Positions 38,794-47,201 of a DNA stretch of 64,000 nt are shown piece by piece. Source of the DNA: Hydrogenovibrio thermophilus (GTDB lineage: Bacteria; Pseudomonadota; Gammaproteobacteria; Thiomicrospirales; Thiomicrospiraceae); NCBI RefSeq assembly GCF_004028275.1, contig NZ_CP035033.1:992001-1056000 (forward strand), given 5' to 3'. Both the position numbers and the translations under genes were made by a program. Position 1 is the first letter of the stretch. Every line of letters begins with the position of its first letter. Under the pieces are notes generated by a model. That model had not been told where the DNA came from and ran no database searches. It saw nothing but the letters and a program-made list of their open reading frames with translations.

Positions 38794-39117
38794 ATGAACG
38801 AGTTTCAACCGGTGTGTAAGGTGGATGAGTTGGTGCCGGATGCGGGCGTCGCGGCTTTGATGCAGGATACGCAAATCGCTTTGTTTTACGTCGGGGGCGA
38901 GGTGTTCGCGATGGATAACTTCGACCCTGTCGGGCGGGCAAATGTGATGTCGCGGGGCATGACCGGCGATTTAAACGGTGAGTTGATGGTGGCGTCGCCA
39001 TTGCAAAAGCAGCATTACAGCCTTCGAAGCGGCGAGTGCCTCGATAATCCGGAAATCGTCATTCCGGTTTATGAGGCTTGCATCGATGGCGACTGGGTCA
39101 AAGTGCGTGTGCCATGA
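38794..39117 (+). CDS. nirD: Nitrite reductase small subunit
   Basis: NirD is the Rieske-fold partner of NirB. The 107-residue protein has the Rieske-like beta fold but no Cys-x-His cluster ligands, as is normal for NirD (FYVGGEVFAMDNFDPVG, then SPLQKQHYSLRSGECLDNP). The ATG at 38794 is preferred over a TTG at 38776 because AAGGAACGAG lies just upstream. Its stop overlaps the nasA start as ATGA, so translation of the two is probably coupled. Confidence 0.93.
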   Translation: MNEFQPVCKVDELVPDAGVAALMQDTQIALFYVGGEVFAMDNFDPVGRANVMSRGMTGDLNGELMVASPLQKQHYSLRSGECLDNPEIVIPVYEACIDGDWVKVRVP

Positions 39118-41837
39118 AGAAGCCGATATCTTCCTTTAGTGCCGCTGTCGAGACGACTTGCCCTTACTGCGGTGTGGGTTGCGGGATGACGGTTCAAACC
39201 CGAGAGGCGGGTCTTGAGGGTATGTCGGAAATCAAAGTGTCCGGCAGCCGTCGTCACCCGGCCAATTACGGAAAATTGTGCGTTAAAGGTGCCGCGGCCG
39301 GTGAAACCATCGGATTTGACGGGCGAATGTTACACCCGCAGATTGACGGTCGTATCGTGGGTTGGGAAACCGCTTTGTCGGATGTCGCGAACAACTTTAA
39401 ACGCATCATTGAAGAACATGGCCCCGATGCGGTGGCTTTTTATGTTTCAGGCCAGTTTTTAACCGAAGATTATTATGTCGCCAATAAGTTGATTAAAGGC
39501 TTTATCGGCACCGCCAATATTGATACCAATTCGCGCTTGTGTATGGCTTCGGCGGTCGCGGGCTATAAACGTGCGTTCGGGGCGGATACGGTTCCGTGCA
39601 GCTATGAAGATTTGGAACAGGCCGACTTGATTACCCTGGTGGGCTCGAATGCCGCTTGGGCGCATCCGATTGTGTATCAACGTATTGCCGCCGCTAAAAA
39701 AGCACGGCCGACCATGAAAATCGTCGTGATCGATCCGCGCCGGACAGCCACCTGTGATTTGGCCGATTTGCATCTGCCTATCCGTCCCGGCTGCGATGCG
39801 GCGTTGTTTAATGGTCTGCTGGCGTATTTATCGAACAACGAAGCCATCGACCAGGACTATATCGCCCGTCACACCGAAGGCTTTGAGGCCGCGTTGGAAA
39901 CGGCACAACTTGGGCAAGGCGATTTGCAACAGTTGGCCCGGGATTGCGACGTGGAGGTTGACGCTTTACAGACCTGGCTGGATTGGGCGACGCAGACCCC
40001 AAAAATGGTCACACTTTATTCGCAAGGCGTCAATCAATCGACTTCCGGTGTTGATAAATCCAATGCCATTATCAACTGTCATTTGGCGACCGGGCGGATT
40101 GGGAAAGTCGGTGCCGGTCCGTTTTCCATCACGGGGCAACCGAATGCGATGGGCGGCCGGGAGGTGGGCGGACTGGCCAACCAGCTGGCGGCGCATATGG
40201 ATTTTAACCGTCCCGAAGATATCGAGCGGGTCGAACGGTTTTGGCAAGCGCCGAACATGGCCCGACAAAACGGGTTGAAAGCGGTGGACATGTTTCAAGC
40301 CGTCGCGGACGGCCGAATCAAAGCCATTTGGATTATGAATACCAATCCGGTGGCCTCGATGCCGGATGCGGATGCGGTGAAGCGTGCCCTGCAAGCCTGT
40401 GATTATGTCGTGGTGCAGGATTGCATGCAGCACACCGATACGACGGCGGTGGCCAAGGTGTTATTGCCGGCGGCGACCTGGGGTGAGACGGACGGTGCCG
40501 TTACCAATTCGGATCGCACGATTTCGATTCAGCGTCGTTTTATGGCGGGGCCGGAAAATACCCGTCCGGATTGGTGGATTTTGTCCCAAGTTGCGGAACG
40601 AATGGGCTGGGGCGCCGCGTTCAATTACCGTTCCGCAGTGGATATTTTTCGTGAACATGCTCGTTTGTCCGGTTTTGAAAACGACGGCGCTCGGGATTTT
40701 GATATTTCGGCTTTTTCAAATATCACCGAAGCGGAATACCAACAGTTTGAACCGGTGCAGTGGCCGGTGAATGCGAAGGCGCCGCAGGGGACGCCGCGCA
40801 TGTTTACCGACGGCCGGTTTTACACGCCGTCGGGCAAAGCGCAGTTGATCGCGATTGAACCGAGAGGGCCTCAAAACCGGGAAAGCTTGGAAACGCCTTA
40901 TGTCTTCAATACCGGGCGGGTGCGAGATCAATGGCACACCATGACGCGCACGGCCAAGACACCGAAATTGATGGCGCACAAGGACGAACCTTATTTGGTG
41001 ATGCATCCGGACGATGCTCAAGCGGTTGGCGTGGCATCGGGGGAACTGGTGCTGGCACAAAACGATTTGGGGCGTTATGTCGGACGGGTGGAAATTTCGG
41101 ACGGGCAGCGTAAAGGCGACGTTTTTGCGCCGATTCACTGGACGAGCCAACACGCCAGTGAGGCGCGAGTGGACGCCTTGATTCCGGCCAACGTCGATCC
41201 GATTTCGGGGCAACCGGAGCTGAAACATGCGCGCGTTTCGCTGAAGCCGTTCGGCGCGAAGTGGTATGGCTTTATTTTAACTCGAGAGCCTTTGAAGATG
41301 GCGGCTTTGCAAGGATGTCACTGGGTGAAAGTGACCGGACAGCAGTTCGTTCGTTATGAAATTTCCGGGTGTCAGTCCATTGAAAACGCCCAGGCCTGGG
41401 CAAAACAAGTATTGGCGCCGAAAGAGCAGGGTTCCGATTGGTTGGAGTATGGCGATGATGGCCAGCAACGTTATCGCGCGGCCGTTTTGGAAAATAATCG
41501 GATGCAATCGGTGGTGTTCATTGAACCGGGGCACGACATGCCGAGCCGGAACTGGTTGGGCAGTTTGTTTGCCGATTTGGCGTTGGACGATGCGCAACGC
41601 CGTAGTGTGCTGGCCGGACGAGCCAGCGGTGTGAAAGATCCCGGGAAAATGATTTGCAGTTGTTTCGGAGTTGGTTTGAACACCATTGTGGAAGCGATTC
41701 GGTCTCAGGAATTGCATTCGGTGGAAGCGATCGGGAAAGCATTGAAGGCGGGCACGAATTGTGGCAGTTGTGTGCCGGAATTGACTGAAATTTTAGCGGT
41801 GGAGCTGGCGTCTGAATTGTCCGGCACGGAGGGGTGA
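39114..41837 (+). CDS. nasA: Assimilatory nitrate reductase catalytic subunit
   Basis: NasA reduces nitrate to nitrite in the cytoplasm using Mo-bis-MGD. The 907-residue protein begins with a [4Fe-4S] site (Cys16, Cys19, Cys23, Cys56). The long molybdopterin-binding domains follow (for example NTNPVASMPDAD and the ATWGETDGAVTNSDR stretch). It ends with a BFD-like [2Fe-2S] domain (Cys848, Cys850, Cys883, Cys886). That C-terminal domain is the acceptor for electrons from a flavoprotein partner, probably the NirB-like reductase upstream. There is no Tat signal, which separates it from periplasmic Nap enzymes. Confidence 0.95.
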   Translation: MKKPISSFSAAVETTCPYCGVGCGMTVQTREAGLEGMSEIKVSGSRRHPANYGKLCVKGAAAGETIGFDGRMLHPQIDGRIVGWETALSDVANNFKRIIEEHGPDAVAFYVSGQFLTEDYYVANKLIKGFIGTANIDTNSRLCMASAVAGYKRAFGADTVPCSYEDLEQADLITLVGSNAAWAHPIVYQRIAAAKKARPTMKIVVIDPRRTATCDLADLHLPIRPGCDAALFNGLLAYLSNNEAIDQDYIARHTEGFEAALETAQLGQGDLQQLARDCDVEVDALQTWLDWATQTPKMVTLYSQGVNQSTSGVDKSNAIINCHLATGRIGKVGAGPFSITGQPNAMGGREVGGLANQLAAHMDFNRPEDIERVERFWQAPNMARQNGLKAVDMFQAVADGRIKAIWIMNTNPVASMPDADAVKRALQACDYVVVQDCMQHTDTTAVAKVLLPAATWGETDGAVTNSDRTISIQRRFMAGPENTRPDWWILSQVAERMGWGAAFNYRSAVDIFREHARLSGFENDGARDFDISAFSNITEAEYQQFEPVQWPVNAKAPQGTPRMFTDGRFYTPSGKAQLIAIEPRGPQNRESLETPYVFNTGRVRDQWHTMTRTAKTPKLMAHKDEPYLVMHPDDAQAVGVASGELVLAQNDLGRYVGRVEISDGQRKGDVFAPIHWTSQHASEARVDALIPANVDPISGQPELKHARVSLKPFGAKWYGFILTREPLKMAALQGCHWVKVTGQQFVRYEISGCQSIENAQAWAKQVLAPKEQGSDWLEYGDDGQQRYRAAVLENNRMQSVVFIEPGHDMPSRNWLGSLFADLALDDAQRRSVLAGRASGVKDPGKMICSCFGVGLNTIVEAIRSQELHSVEAIGKALKAGTNCGSCVPELTEILAVELASELSGTEG

Positions 41838-41840
41838 ACC

Positions 41841-43259
41841 ATGGATTATTTACCGATTTTTACAAACATCCGAAACCAGCATTGTCTCATTGTGGGTGGC
41901 GGACCGGTGGCGGCGCGCAAGGCGGATTTATTTATCCAGGCGGGTGCGATTGTCACGGTGATTGCGCCGAAGCTGGCGGGTGAAATGCAATTTCATTTGG
42001 CTCAAGGGAAAATCATTTGGCAAATGGGACGGTTTTCCGAGGCGGTGATGCGGGATGTGCCGGTTCCGAAATTGGTGATTTCCGCAACGGATCGACAGGA
42101 GGTCAATCTGGCGGTATATCGATATTTCAAGGCACATTCCATTCCGGTTAATGTGGCCGATCAAACCGAATATTGCGATTTTATCCTGCCGGCGATTGTC
42201 GACCGGTCTCCGATGACCATTGCCATTTCCACCGGGGGCCGTTCGCCGGTGTTGGCCCGAGTCATGAAAGCACGTTTGGAAACCATGATTCCGCAAGGTT
42301 TCAGTCGTTTGACGGCATTGGTGGGCGCGTATCGTGAGAAAGTCAAAGCGGCAATCCGGGAGCTGGAAGGGCGTAAGGTCTTTTGGGAAACGTTATTGGA
42401 TGGGCTTTTTATCGATAAGGCGGTACACGGCAAAGACGGCGAGGCGGAAGCCTTAATCGATGAAAAACTGGAGCAGGTGATGGGCTCCGGCCAGACAGTG
42501 CCGAGGGGAGAGGTTTACATTATCGGTGCCGGCCCGGGGGATCCAGACTTGATGACCTTCAAAGGATTGCGCTTACTGCAACAAGCGGATGTCATTTTGT
42601 ACGACCGGTTGGTGGCGCCGGAAATTTTGGAAATGGGCCGCCGCGAAGCCGAGCGCATTTATGTGGGCAAGAAAGAAAAATTCCATAAGGTGGCGCAACA
42701 GGACATCAACCAAATGTTGGTGAACTTGGCTCTGGAAGGCAAGCGGGTGGCGCGCTTGAAAGGTGGGGACCCTTACATTTTCGGACGTGGTGCCGAAGAG
42801 GTTGCGTTATTGGTCGAACATCAAATCCCATATCAGGTGGTGCCGGGCATTACCGCAGCGGCTGGGTGTGCCGCCTATGCAGGCTTTCCGTTAACACATC
42901 GAGATTATGCCCAGTCGGTCGCACTGGTTACCGGTCATCAGCAGGATGGTGCTTGTGACATTGATTATGCCCGTTTGGCGCATTCCGGCGATACGATGGT
43001 GTTTTACATGGGGATTAAAAACGCACCGAAAATTCAGGCGGGTTTGATTGCTCACGGTATGTCGCCGACCACGCCGGCCGCTATTATCGAAAAAGGCACG
43101 CGCATCGACCAGAAAGTCACGGTGACGACCTTGGGGCAATTGTCGGAAACGGTGTCTTCGAACGCCATTAAGCCGCCAGCCTTATTGGTGGTGGGGGAAG
43201 TGATTCGGGTTCGTGAACAGTTGCACGCAAAAAAGCATGACGAGCGAGTGCCGGCATGA
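41841..43259 (+). CDS. cysG: Sirohaem synthase (trifunctional)
   Basis: CysG makes sirohaem, the nitrite reductase cofactor, from uroporphyrinogen III. The 472-residue protein has an N-terminal dehydrogenase/ferrochelatase part (CLIVGGGPVAARKADLF at about 14-30; STGGRSPVLAR near 131-141). The C-terminal methyltransferase part has VYIIGAGPGDPDLMTFKGLRLL (about 223-244) and RLKGGDPYIFGRG. Length compares with 457 in E. coli. It lies 3 bp after nasA and overlaps the next gene as ATGA. Placing the cofactor gene in the nitrite reductase operon ties supply to demand. Confidence 0.96.
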   Translation: MDYLPIFTNIRNQHCLIVGGGPVAARKADLFIQAGAIVTVIAPKLAGEMQFHLAQGKIIWQMGRFSEAVMRDVPVPKLVISATDRQEVNLAVYRYFKAHSIPVNVADQTEYCDFILPAIVDRSPMTIAISTGGRSPVLARVMKARLETMIPQGFSRLTALVGAYREKVKAAIRELEGRKVFWETLLDGLFIDKAVHGKDGEAEALIDEKLEQVMGSGQTVPRGEVYIIGAGPGDPDLMTFKGLRLLQQADVILYDRLVAPEILEMGRREAERIYVGKKEKFHKVAQQDINQMLVNLALEGKRVARLKGGDPYIFGRGAEEVALLVEHQIPYQVVPGITAAAGCAAYAGFPLTHRDYAQSVALVTGHQQDGACDIDYARLAHSGDTMVFYMGIKNAPKIQAGLIAHGMSPTTPAAIIEKGTRIDQKVTVTTLGQLSETVSSNAIKPPALLVVGEVIRVREQLHAKKHDERVPA

Positions 43260-44236
43260 GCGATCACCCGTTTTCCGAATACCTGCGGATTTTGGGGAAG
43301 GGGCCCAAAAGTCGACGTTCGTTGACTCAGGCGGAAGCGGCATCTGCGTTGAAAATGATTTTGTCGGGGCAAGTGACGGAAAAGCAGTTGGGTGCCTTTC
43401 TTCTGCTGATGCGGGCCAATGGCGAGTCGCCGCAGGAATTGATCGGGTTCGTGAAAGGGTTGCGGAGCGCGCTGGGATTGAACGCACAATCTTGCCGGGT
43501 AGATTTGGATTGGGCGGCTTATGCCGGTAAATGGCGTTACCCGCCTTATTTTCTGTTGAGTGTGAAGCTGCTGAATCAAATGGGCTATCGGGTATTGTTG
43601 CATGGGGACAGCGGGCAATTCGATAATCGTCAATATGCGTCGGCTTTTCTGGCGGAATTGAATTTTCATCCGGCCGAATCGCTTGCCGAGGCGGCGGAAG
43701 CCATTGAACAAGGCACATTAACCTATTTACCGTTAGAGGCCTATGCTCCTGCATTACGGGAGATTCTGCATTTGAAATCGGAGCTGGGCGTTCGCACGGT
43801 GTTTAACACCGCGGTGAAATTACTGAATCCTTTGAATGCACCGGCGTCTTTGCAGGGCATTTTTCATAAAGGGGTCGAACAGTTGCATCACGACACCGCG
43901 AAAGCGGTCGGTGTGGCGGATAACCTGGTGTTTAAAGGAGAAGGCGGCGAGGCCGAGATTCGACCGGACGCCATGACGCATTTGTTTGTCAGTCGACGTT
44001 CGCATGATTCCTTGGAAAAGGTGGGCATGCCGGGAGTGATCGAACGTCAAACGCGTCCAAAGGAATGGTGCGCTCAGGATTTGTCGGCGCTTTGGCAGGG
44101 GACGCGGGTTGACGCTTACGGGGAGCAGGCCGTGATGACCACCGCGGCGGCGGCTTTGATGTTGGTTGAAAAAATCGATATGGACCAGGCTATGTCAAAG
44201 GCACATGACGCTTGGGTCGGGAGGATGGCATGTTAA
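43256..44236 (+). CDS. YbiB/TrpD2-like glycosyltransferase-fold protein
   Basis: The 326-residue protein resembles anthranilate phosphoribosyltransferase (TrpD): FSEYLRILGKGPKSRRSLTQAEAASALKMILSG and NPLNAPASLQGIFHKG. It lacks the usual GTGGD PRPP-binding loop, showing LLHGDSGQFDN at that place. That places it with the YbiB/TrpD2 group, for which DNA binding has been shown for the E. coli member. Such genes occur repeatedly in proteobacterial nitrate assimilation clusters, but their role there is not known. It is tightly coupled to cysG (ATGA overlap) and moeA (7-bp overlap), so it must be expressed with them. Confidence 0.82.
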   Translation: MSDHPFSEYLRILGKGPKSRRSLTQAEAASALKMILSGQVTEKQLGAFLLLMRANGESPQELIGFVKGLRSALGLNAQSCRVDLDWAAYAGKWRYPPYFLLSVKLLNQMGYRVLLHGDSGQFDNRQYASAFLAELNFHPAESLAEAAEAIEQGTLTYLPLEAYAPALREILHLKSELGVRTVFNTAVKLLNPLNAPASLQGIFHKGVEQLHHDTAKAVGVADNLVFKGEGGEAEIRPDAMTHLFVSRRSHDSLEKVGMPGVIERQTRPKEWCAQDLSALWQGTRVDAYGEQAVMTTAAAALMLVEKIDMDQAMSKAHDAWVGRMAC

Positions 44237-45438
44237 AAGCAAATGTGGATTTACAACAGGATTACGATTCCGTATTGGCCGAAATCCTTGAAAAAACGCA
44301 TCCAGTTACCGAGAAAGAATTGCTGTCACTGAATCGTTTAGTTGGGCGGATTCTGGCGGAGGATGTTCTGTCACCACTGGATTTGCCGTCGTACAGACAA
44401 AGTGCGATGGATGGTTATGGCATTGCTGCGGGTGAAACCGTCGGTAGGCAAAAAGTCGTGACGACGATTTCAGCAGGCGATAAACCGGGGAAGGTGACGA
44501 TAGAACCCGGCCAAGCGGTTCGTATTATGACCGGTGCCGCGGTTCCGGCCGGCATTGACTATGTGATTCCTCAAGAACAAGCTCGAATTCAGGAAGACTC
44601 TGGAGTGACTTGGTTGTTGCTGAAAGGCGATGTTCCTAAACGAAACCATATTAAAGCGATTGGTTCCGATGTGAGCGAGGGGCAATGTGTCTTGAAAGCC
44701 GGGCATCGTTTGCGCCCTCAGGATATCGGGTTGCTGGCTTCGATTGGCTTGACCTCGGTGAATGTGTTTAAAAGGGTCAGGGTCGTGGTCCTGACTTCCG
44801 GTAATGAATTGGCCAGGCCTGGTGAAAGTTTGCAAACCGGGCAAGTGTATGACGCCAATGCGTTTTTAATCACGTCTTTGTGTGAAGCGCTGGATGTCGA
44901 TGTATTGGCACAGATTACCTTGCCGGATGAGGCCGAGACCGTGAAAAAGACGTTTGATGACTGGCAGGACCAGGCCGATGTGATTTTGACCGTCGGCGGG
45001 GCTTCCGTGGGTGAAAAAGATTTCGTGGCATCGGTCATCCGCTCTTTACCGAACCATCGGCGCTGGAAGTTGAAAATGAAACCGGCCAAGCCGTTTTCGA
45101 TGGGGATGATGAACGATTGTATGATTCTGGCGTTACCGGGTAATCCCGTGGCGGCATTCATGAGTTTTCAGGTGTTGGCAAAGCCCGTGCTCAAAAAACG
45201 TTCGGGGCGGCGGGATTGGTCAGGAAAGGCGATGCGTTATCCATTAAAAACAGGTCTGGATAATCGGCAACAACCCATGCGTTGGCTGCCTGTGCGGGTG
45301 GTCGGTGAAGAGCTGGTACCATTAAAACCTTTGTCGGGTGGAGACTTGGCTGGGTTAAGTGTCTCTGACGGGTTTGTTCGATTCGAGTCCGGTCGTGAAT
45401 ATGCGGCTGGTGATGAAGTCCGGTTTTGGAGGATTTGA
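44230..45438 (+). CDS. moeA: Molybdopterin molybdenumtransferase
   Basis: MoeA inserts molybdate into adenylylated molybdopterin. The 402-residue protein has the typical order: the SYRQSAMDGYGIAA motif near 55-68, RIMTGAAVPAGIDYVIPQE, VVLTSGNELARPGE, TVGGASVGEKDFV and LALPGNPVAAFMSFQV. It serves NasA, encoded in the same operon. A GAGGATGG ribosome-binding region lies inside the end of the previous gene. The CCAGGCCTGG copy at 44813 encodes part of ARPGE. Confidence 0.95.
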   Translation: MLKANVDLQQDYDSVLAEILEKTHPVTEKELLSLNRLVGRILAEDVLSPLDLPSYRQSAMDGYGIAAGETVGRQKVVTTISAGDKPGKVTIEPGQAVRIMTGAAVPAGIDYVIPQEQARIQEDSGVTWLLLKGDVPKRNHIKAIGSDVSEGQCVLKAGHRLRPQDIGLLASIGLTSVNVFKRVRVVVLTSGNELARPGESLQTGQVYDANAFLITSLCEALDVDVLAQITLPDEAETVKKTFDDWQDQADVILTVGGASVGEKDFVASVIRSLPNHRRWKLKMKPAKPFSMGMMNDCMILALPGNPVAAFMSFQVLAKPVLKKRSGRRDWSGKAMRYPLKTGLDNRQQPMRWLPVRVVGEELVPLKPLSGGDLAGLSVSDGFVRFESGREYAAGDEVRFWRI

Positions 45439-45439
45439 C

Positions 45440-46051
45440 GTGTTGGGCGTCATCATTTTGGCGGGCGGGGAAGGCCGGCGGATGCATGGAATGGATAAAG
45501 GGTGGTGCCGTTTTTCAAACGGCGAATCCTTTGTTGAAACCGTCATGTCGCAGTTGGAGCAATTGGGACAATATAACGAAGGGAAGCGGGTCAAATTGGT
45601 GATCAGCGCAAATCGAAACCTGCAAGCCTATCAATCACTCGGCAAAGCGGTTGTGCCGGATATTCGTTCAGGGTTTCATGGCCCTTTGGCGGGCATTGAG
45701 TCCGTGATGAGTGCGTTTCAGCATGCGTCGATTTCCCGCTGGTGCACCTGGCCGGTGGATTCCGTTACGGTTCCCTATGAAGCACTTCAGCGCTTAGTGG
45801 CGATGGACGAGGGCAAAATCGGTTATCTCGCGGATGCGCATCGACAACATTTCGCCCATTTATCCGTTCCATCCTCTTTTCGGGCATCGATTTCCGGTTA
45901 TTTGAATGGCGGTGAAGGTTCAATTAAGGGATGGCTGACTCAACAGCGGGATTATGTGGTTCCTTTGAACCTGAATCCGGCAGAACGGATTGAGAATTGC
46001 AACCGTTGGCCGCAAGCTGTCGACGGAACCAACGATGTTATTCGTCTTTAA
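45440..46051 (+). CDS. mobA: Molybdenum cofactor guanylyltransferase
   Basis: MobA attaches GMP to molybdopterin to form the bis-MGD cofactor required by NasA. The 203-residue protein starts with the nucleotidyltransferase signature GVIILAGGEGRRMHGMDKGW (about residues 3-22) and later has PDIRSGFHGPLAGIESVM. The GTG start at 45440 has a perfect GGAGG 7 bp upstream, and it begins one base after the moeA stop. Upstream in-frame ATGs lie inside moeA. Its 3' end overlaps by 14 bp the 3' end of the opposite-strand response regulator gene, with no terminator between. Confidence 0.93.
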   Translation: MLGVIILAGGEGRRMHGMDKGWCRFSNGESFVETVMSQLEQLGQYNEGKRVKLVISANRNLQAYQSLGKAVVPDIRSGFHGPLAGIESVMSAFQHASISRWCTWPVDSVTVPYEALQRLVAMDEGKIGYLADAHRQHFAHLSVPSSFRASISGYLNGGEGSIKGWLTQQRDYVVPLNLNPAERIENCNRWPQAVDGTNDVIRL

Positions 46052-47117
46052 AGCGTCGGTTGATATCGAGGAAGTCGTCGAAGTTTTGCAGGAAAAGCTC
46101 GGCTAAGTCGGGGTCGAAGGCTTTGCCCTTTTGTTCGCGAAAATAGTCGCGTACTTGTTCGGGTTCCCAAGCGGGTTTGTAAACGCGTTCGTGGCTGAGG
46201 GCGTCGAATACGTCGGCCAGGGCGCATACTCTGCCGGCGATGTGGATGTCTTTGCCTTTTAAGCCATTCGGGTAGCCGAAGCCGTCAAAGCGTTCGTGAT
46301 GTTGCTGTGCAATGATGGCGGCCATTTGCAGGACGGAGCGTTTGGAGTATTTGAGAATGTCGTAACCGATTTGGCTGTGGGTTTTCATCATGGCCATTTC
46401 GTCGTCCGTCAATTTGCCCGGTTTGTTGAGGATGGCGTCCGGAATGGCCACTTTGCCGATGTCGTGCATAGGCGCGGCGCGGTAAATCAAATCGATGGTA
46501 TCGGCTTCCACGCCGTGCAACGTGGCGAGCCGTTTGGCGGCCTCGGCCACGCGAACCACGTGTAATCCGGTTTCGTGTGAGCGTTCGTCAATGGCGGCAC
46601 CCATCATATAGATGACTTCTTTTTGGGTTGCTTCCAACTCGTCGTTGAGGTTTTGAATTTCAGAGACGGCTTGACTGACTTTTTCTTCCAGATGGTTTTT
46701 GTAGTCGTTCAGTTCCAGGTGAGTGTGAACGCGCGCCAAGACTTCTTCGTTGGCGAAGGGTTTGGTGATGTAGTCGACGCCACCGGCACGGAAGGCATCG
46801 ACTTTGCCTTCGGTTTCATTGAGGGCGCTGATGAAGATAATGGGAATGCTGGCGGTTTCCGGCTCGGCTTTGAGGCGTTTACAGACTTCGAACCCGTCCA
46901 TATCGGGCATTTTGATGTCCAACAAGACCAAATCCGGTTTTTGAGCATGAATCGAGGCGAGCGCCATCTGACCATTGATGGCGACACGAACATTGTAGTG
47001 TTCGTCGGCCAGAATGTTGCTCAATAACTTGAGGTTGGCGGCGATGTCGTCAACAACAAGAATTTCATGCTGTCTGGGTGATGTGTGACTCACAAGCACT
47101 CCTTCCGGTAATGGCAC
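46038..47117 (-). CDS. Response regulator with HD-GYP phosphodiesterase output
   Basis: The 359-residue protein has a receiver domain (about 17-135; phospho-acceptor Asp in LVLLDIKMPDMDGFEV), a coiled linker (about 140-170) and an HD-GYP domain (about 175-350). Key HD-GYP residues are present: MHDIGKVAIPDAIL, KTHSQIGYDIL and HHERFDGFGYPNGLKG. HD-GYP enzymes hydrolyse c-di-GMP. The upstream hybrid kinase gene on the same strand is its likely phosphodonor. A phosphate/phosphonate-type sensor lipoprotein precedes that. Confidence 0.92.
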   Translation of the reverse strand: MPLPEGVLVSHTSPRQHEILVVDDIAANLKLLSNILADEHYNVRVAINGQMALASIHAQKPDLVLLDIKMPDMDGFEVCKRLKAEPETASIPIIFISALNETEGKVDAFRAGGVDYITKPFANEEVLARVHTHLELNDYKNHLEEKVSQAVSEIQNLNDELEATQKEVIYMMGAAIDERSHETGLHVVRVAEAAKRLATLHGVEADTIDLIYRAAPMHDIGKVAIPDAILNKPGKLTDDEMAMMKTHSQIGYDILKYSKRSVLQMAAIIAQQHHERFDGFGYPNGLKGKDIHIAGRVCALADVFDALSHERVYKPAWEPEQVRDYFREQKGKAFDPDLAELFLQNFDDFLDINRRFKDE

Positions 47118-47201
47118 GATGCAATCGGCGTTGGAAGTCGCAGATTGCCAGGTGGCGTGTTTTCATTGTAATTTCTATTCATGAAAATTTGAATTGTTAA
47201 A

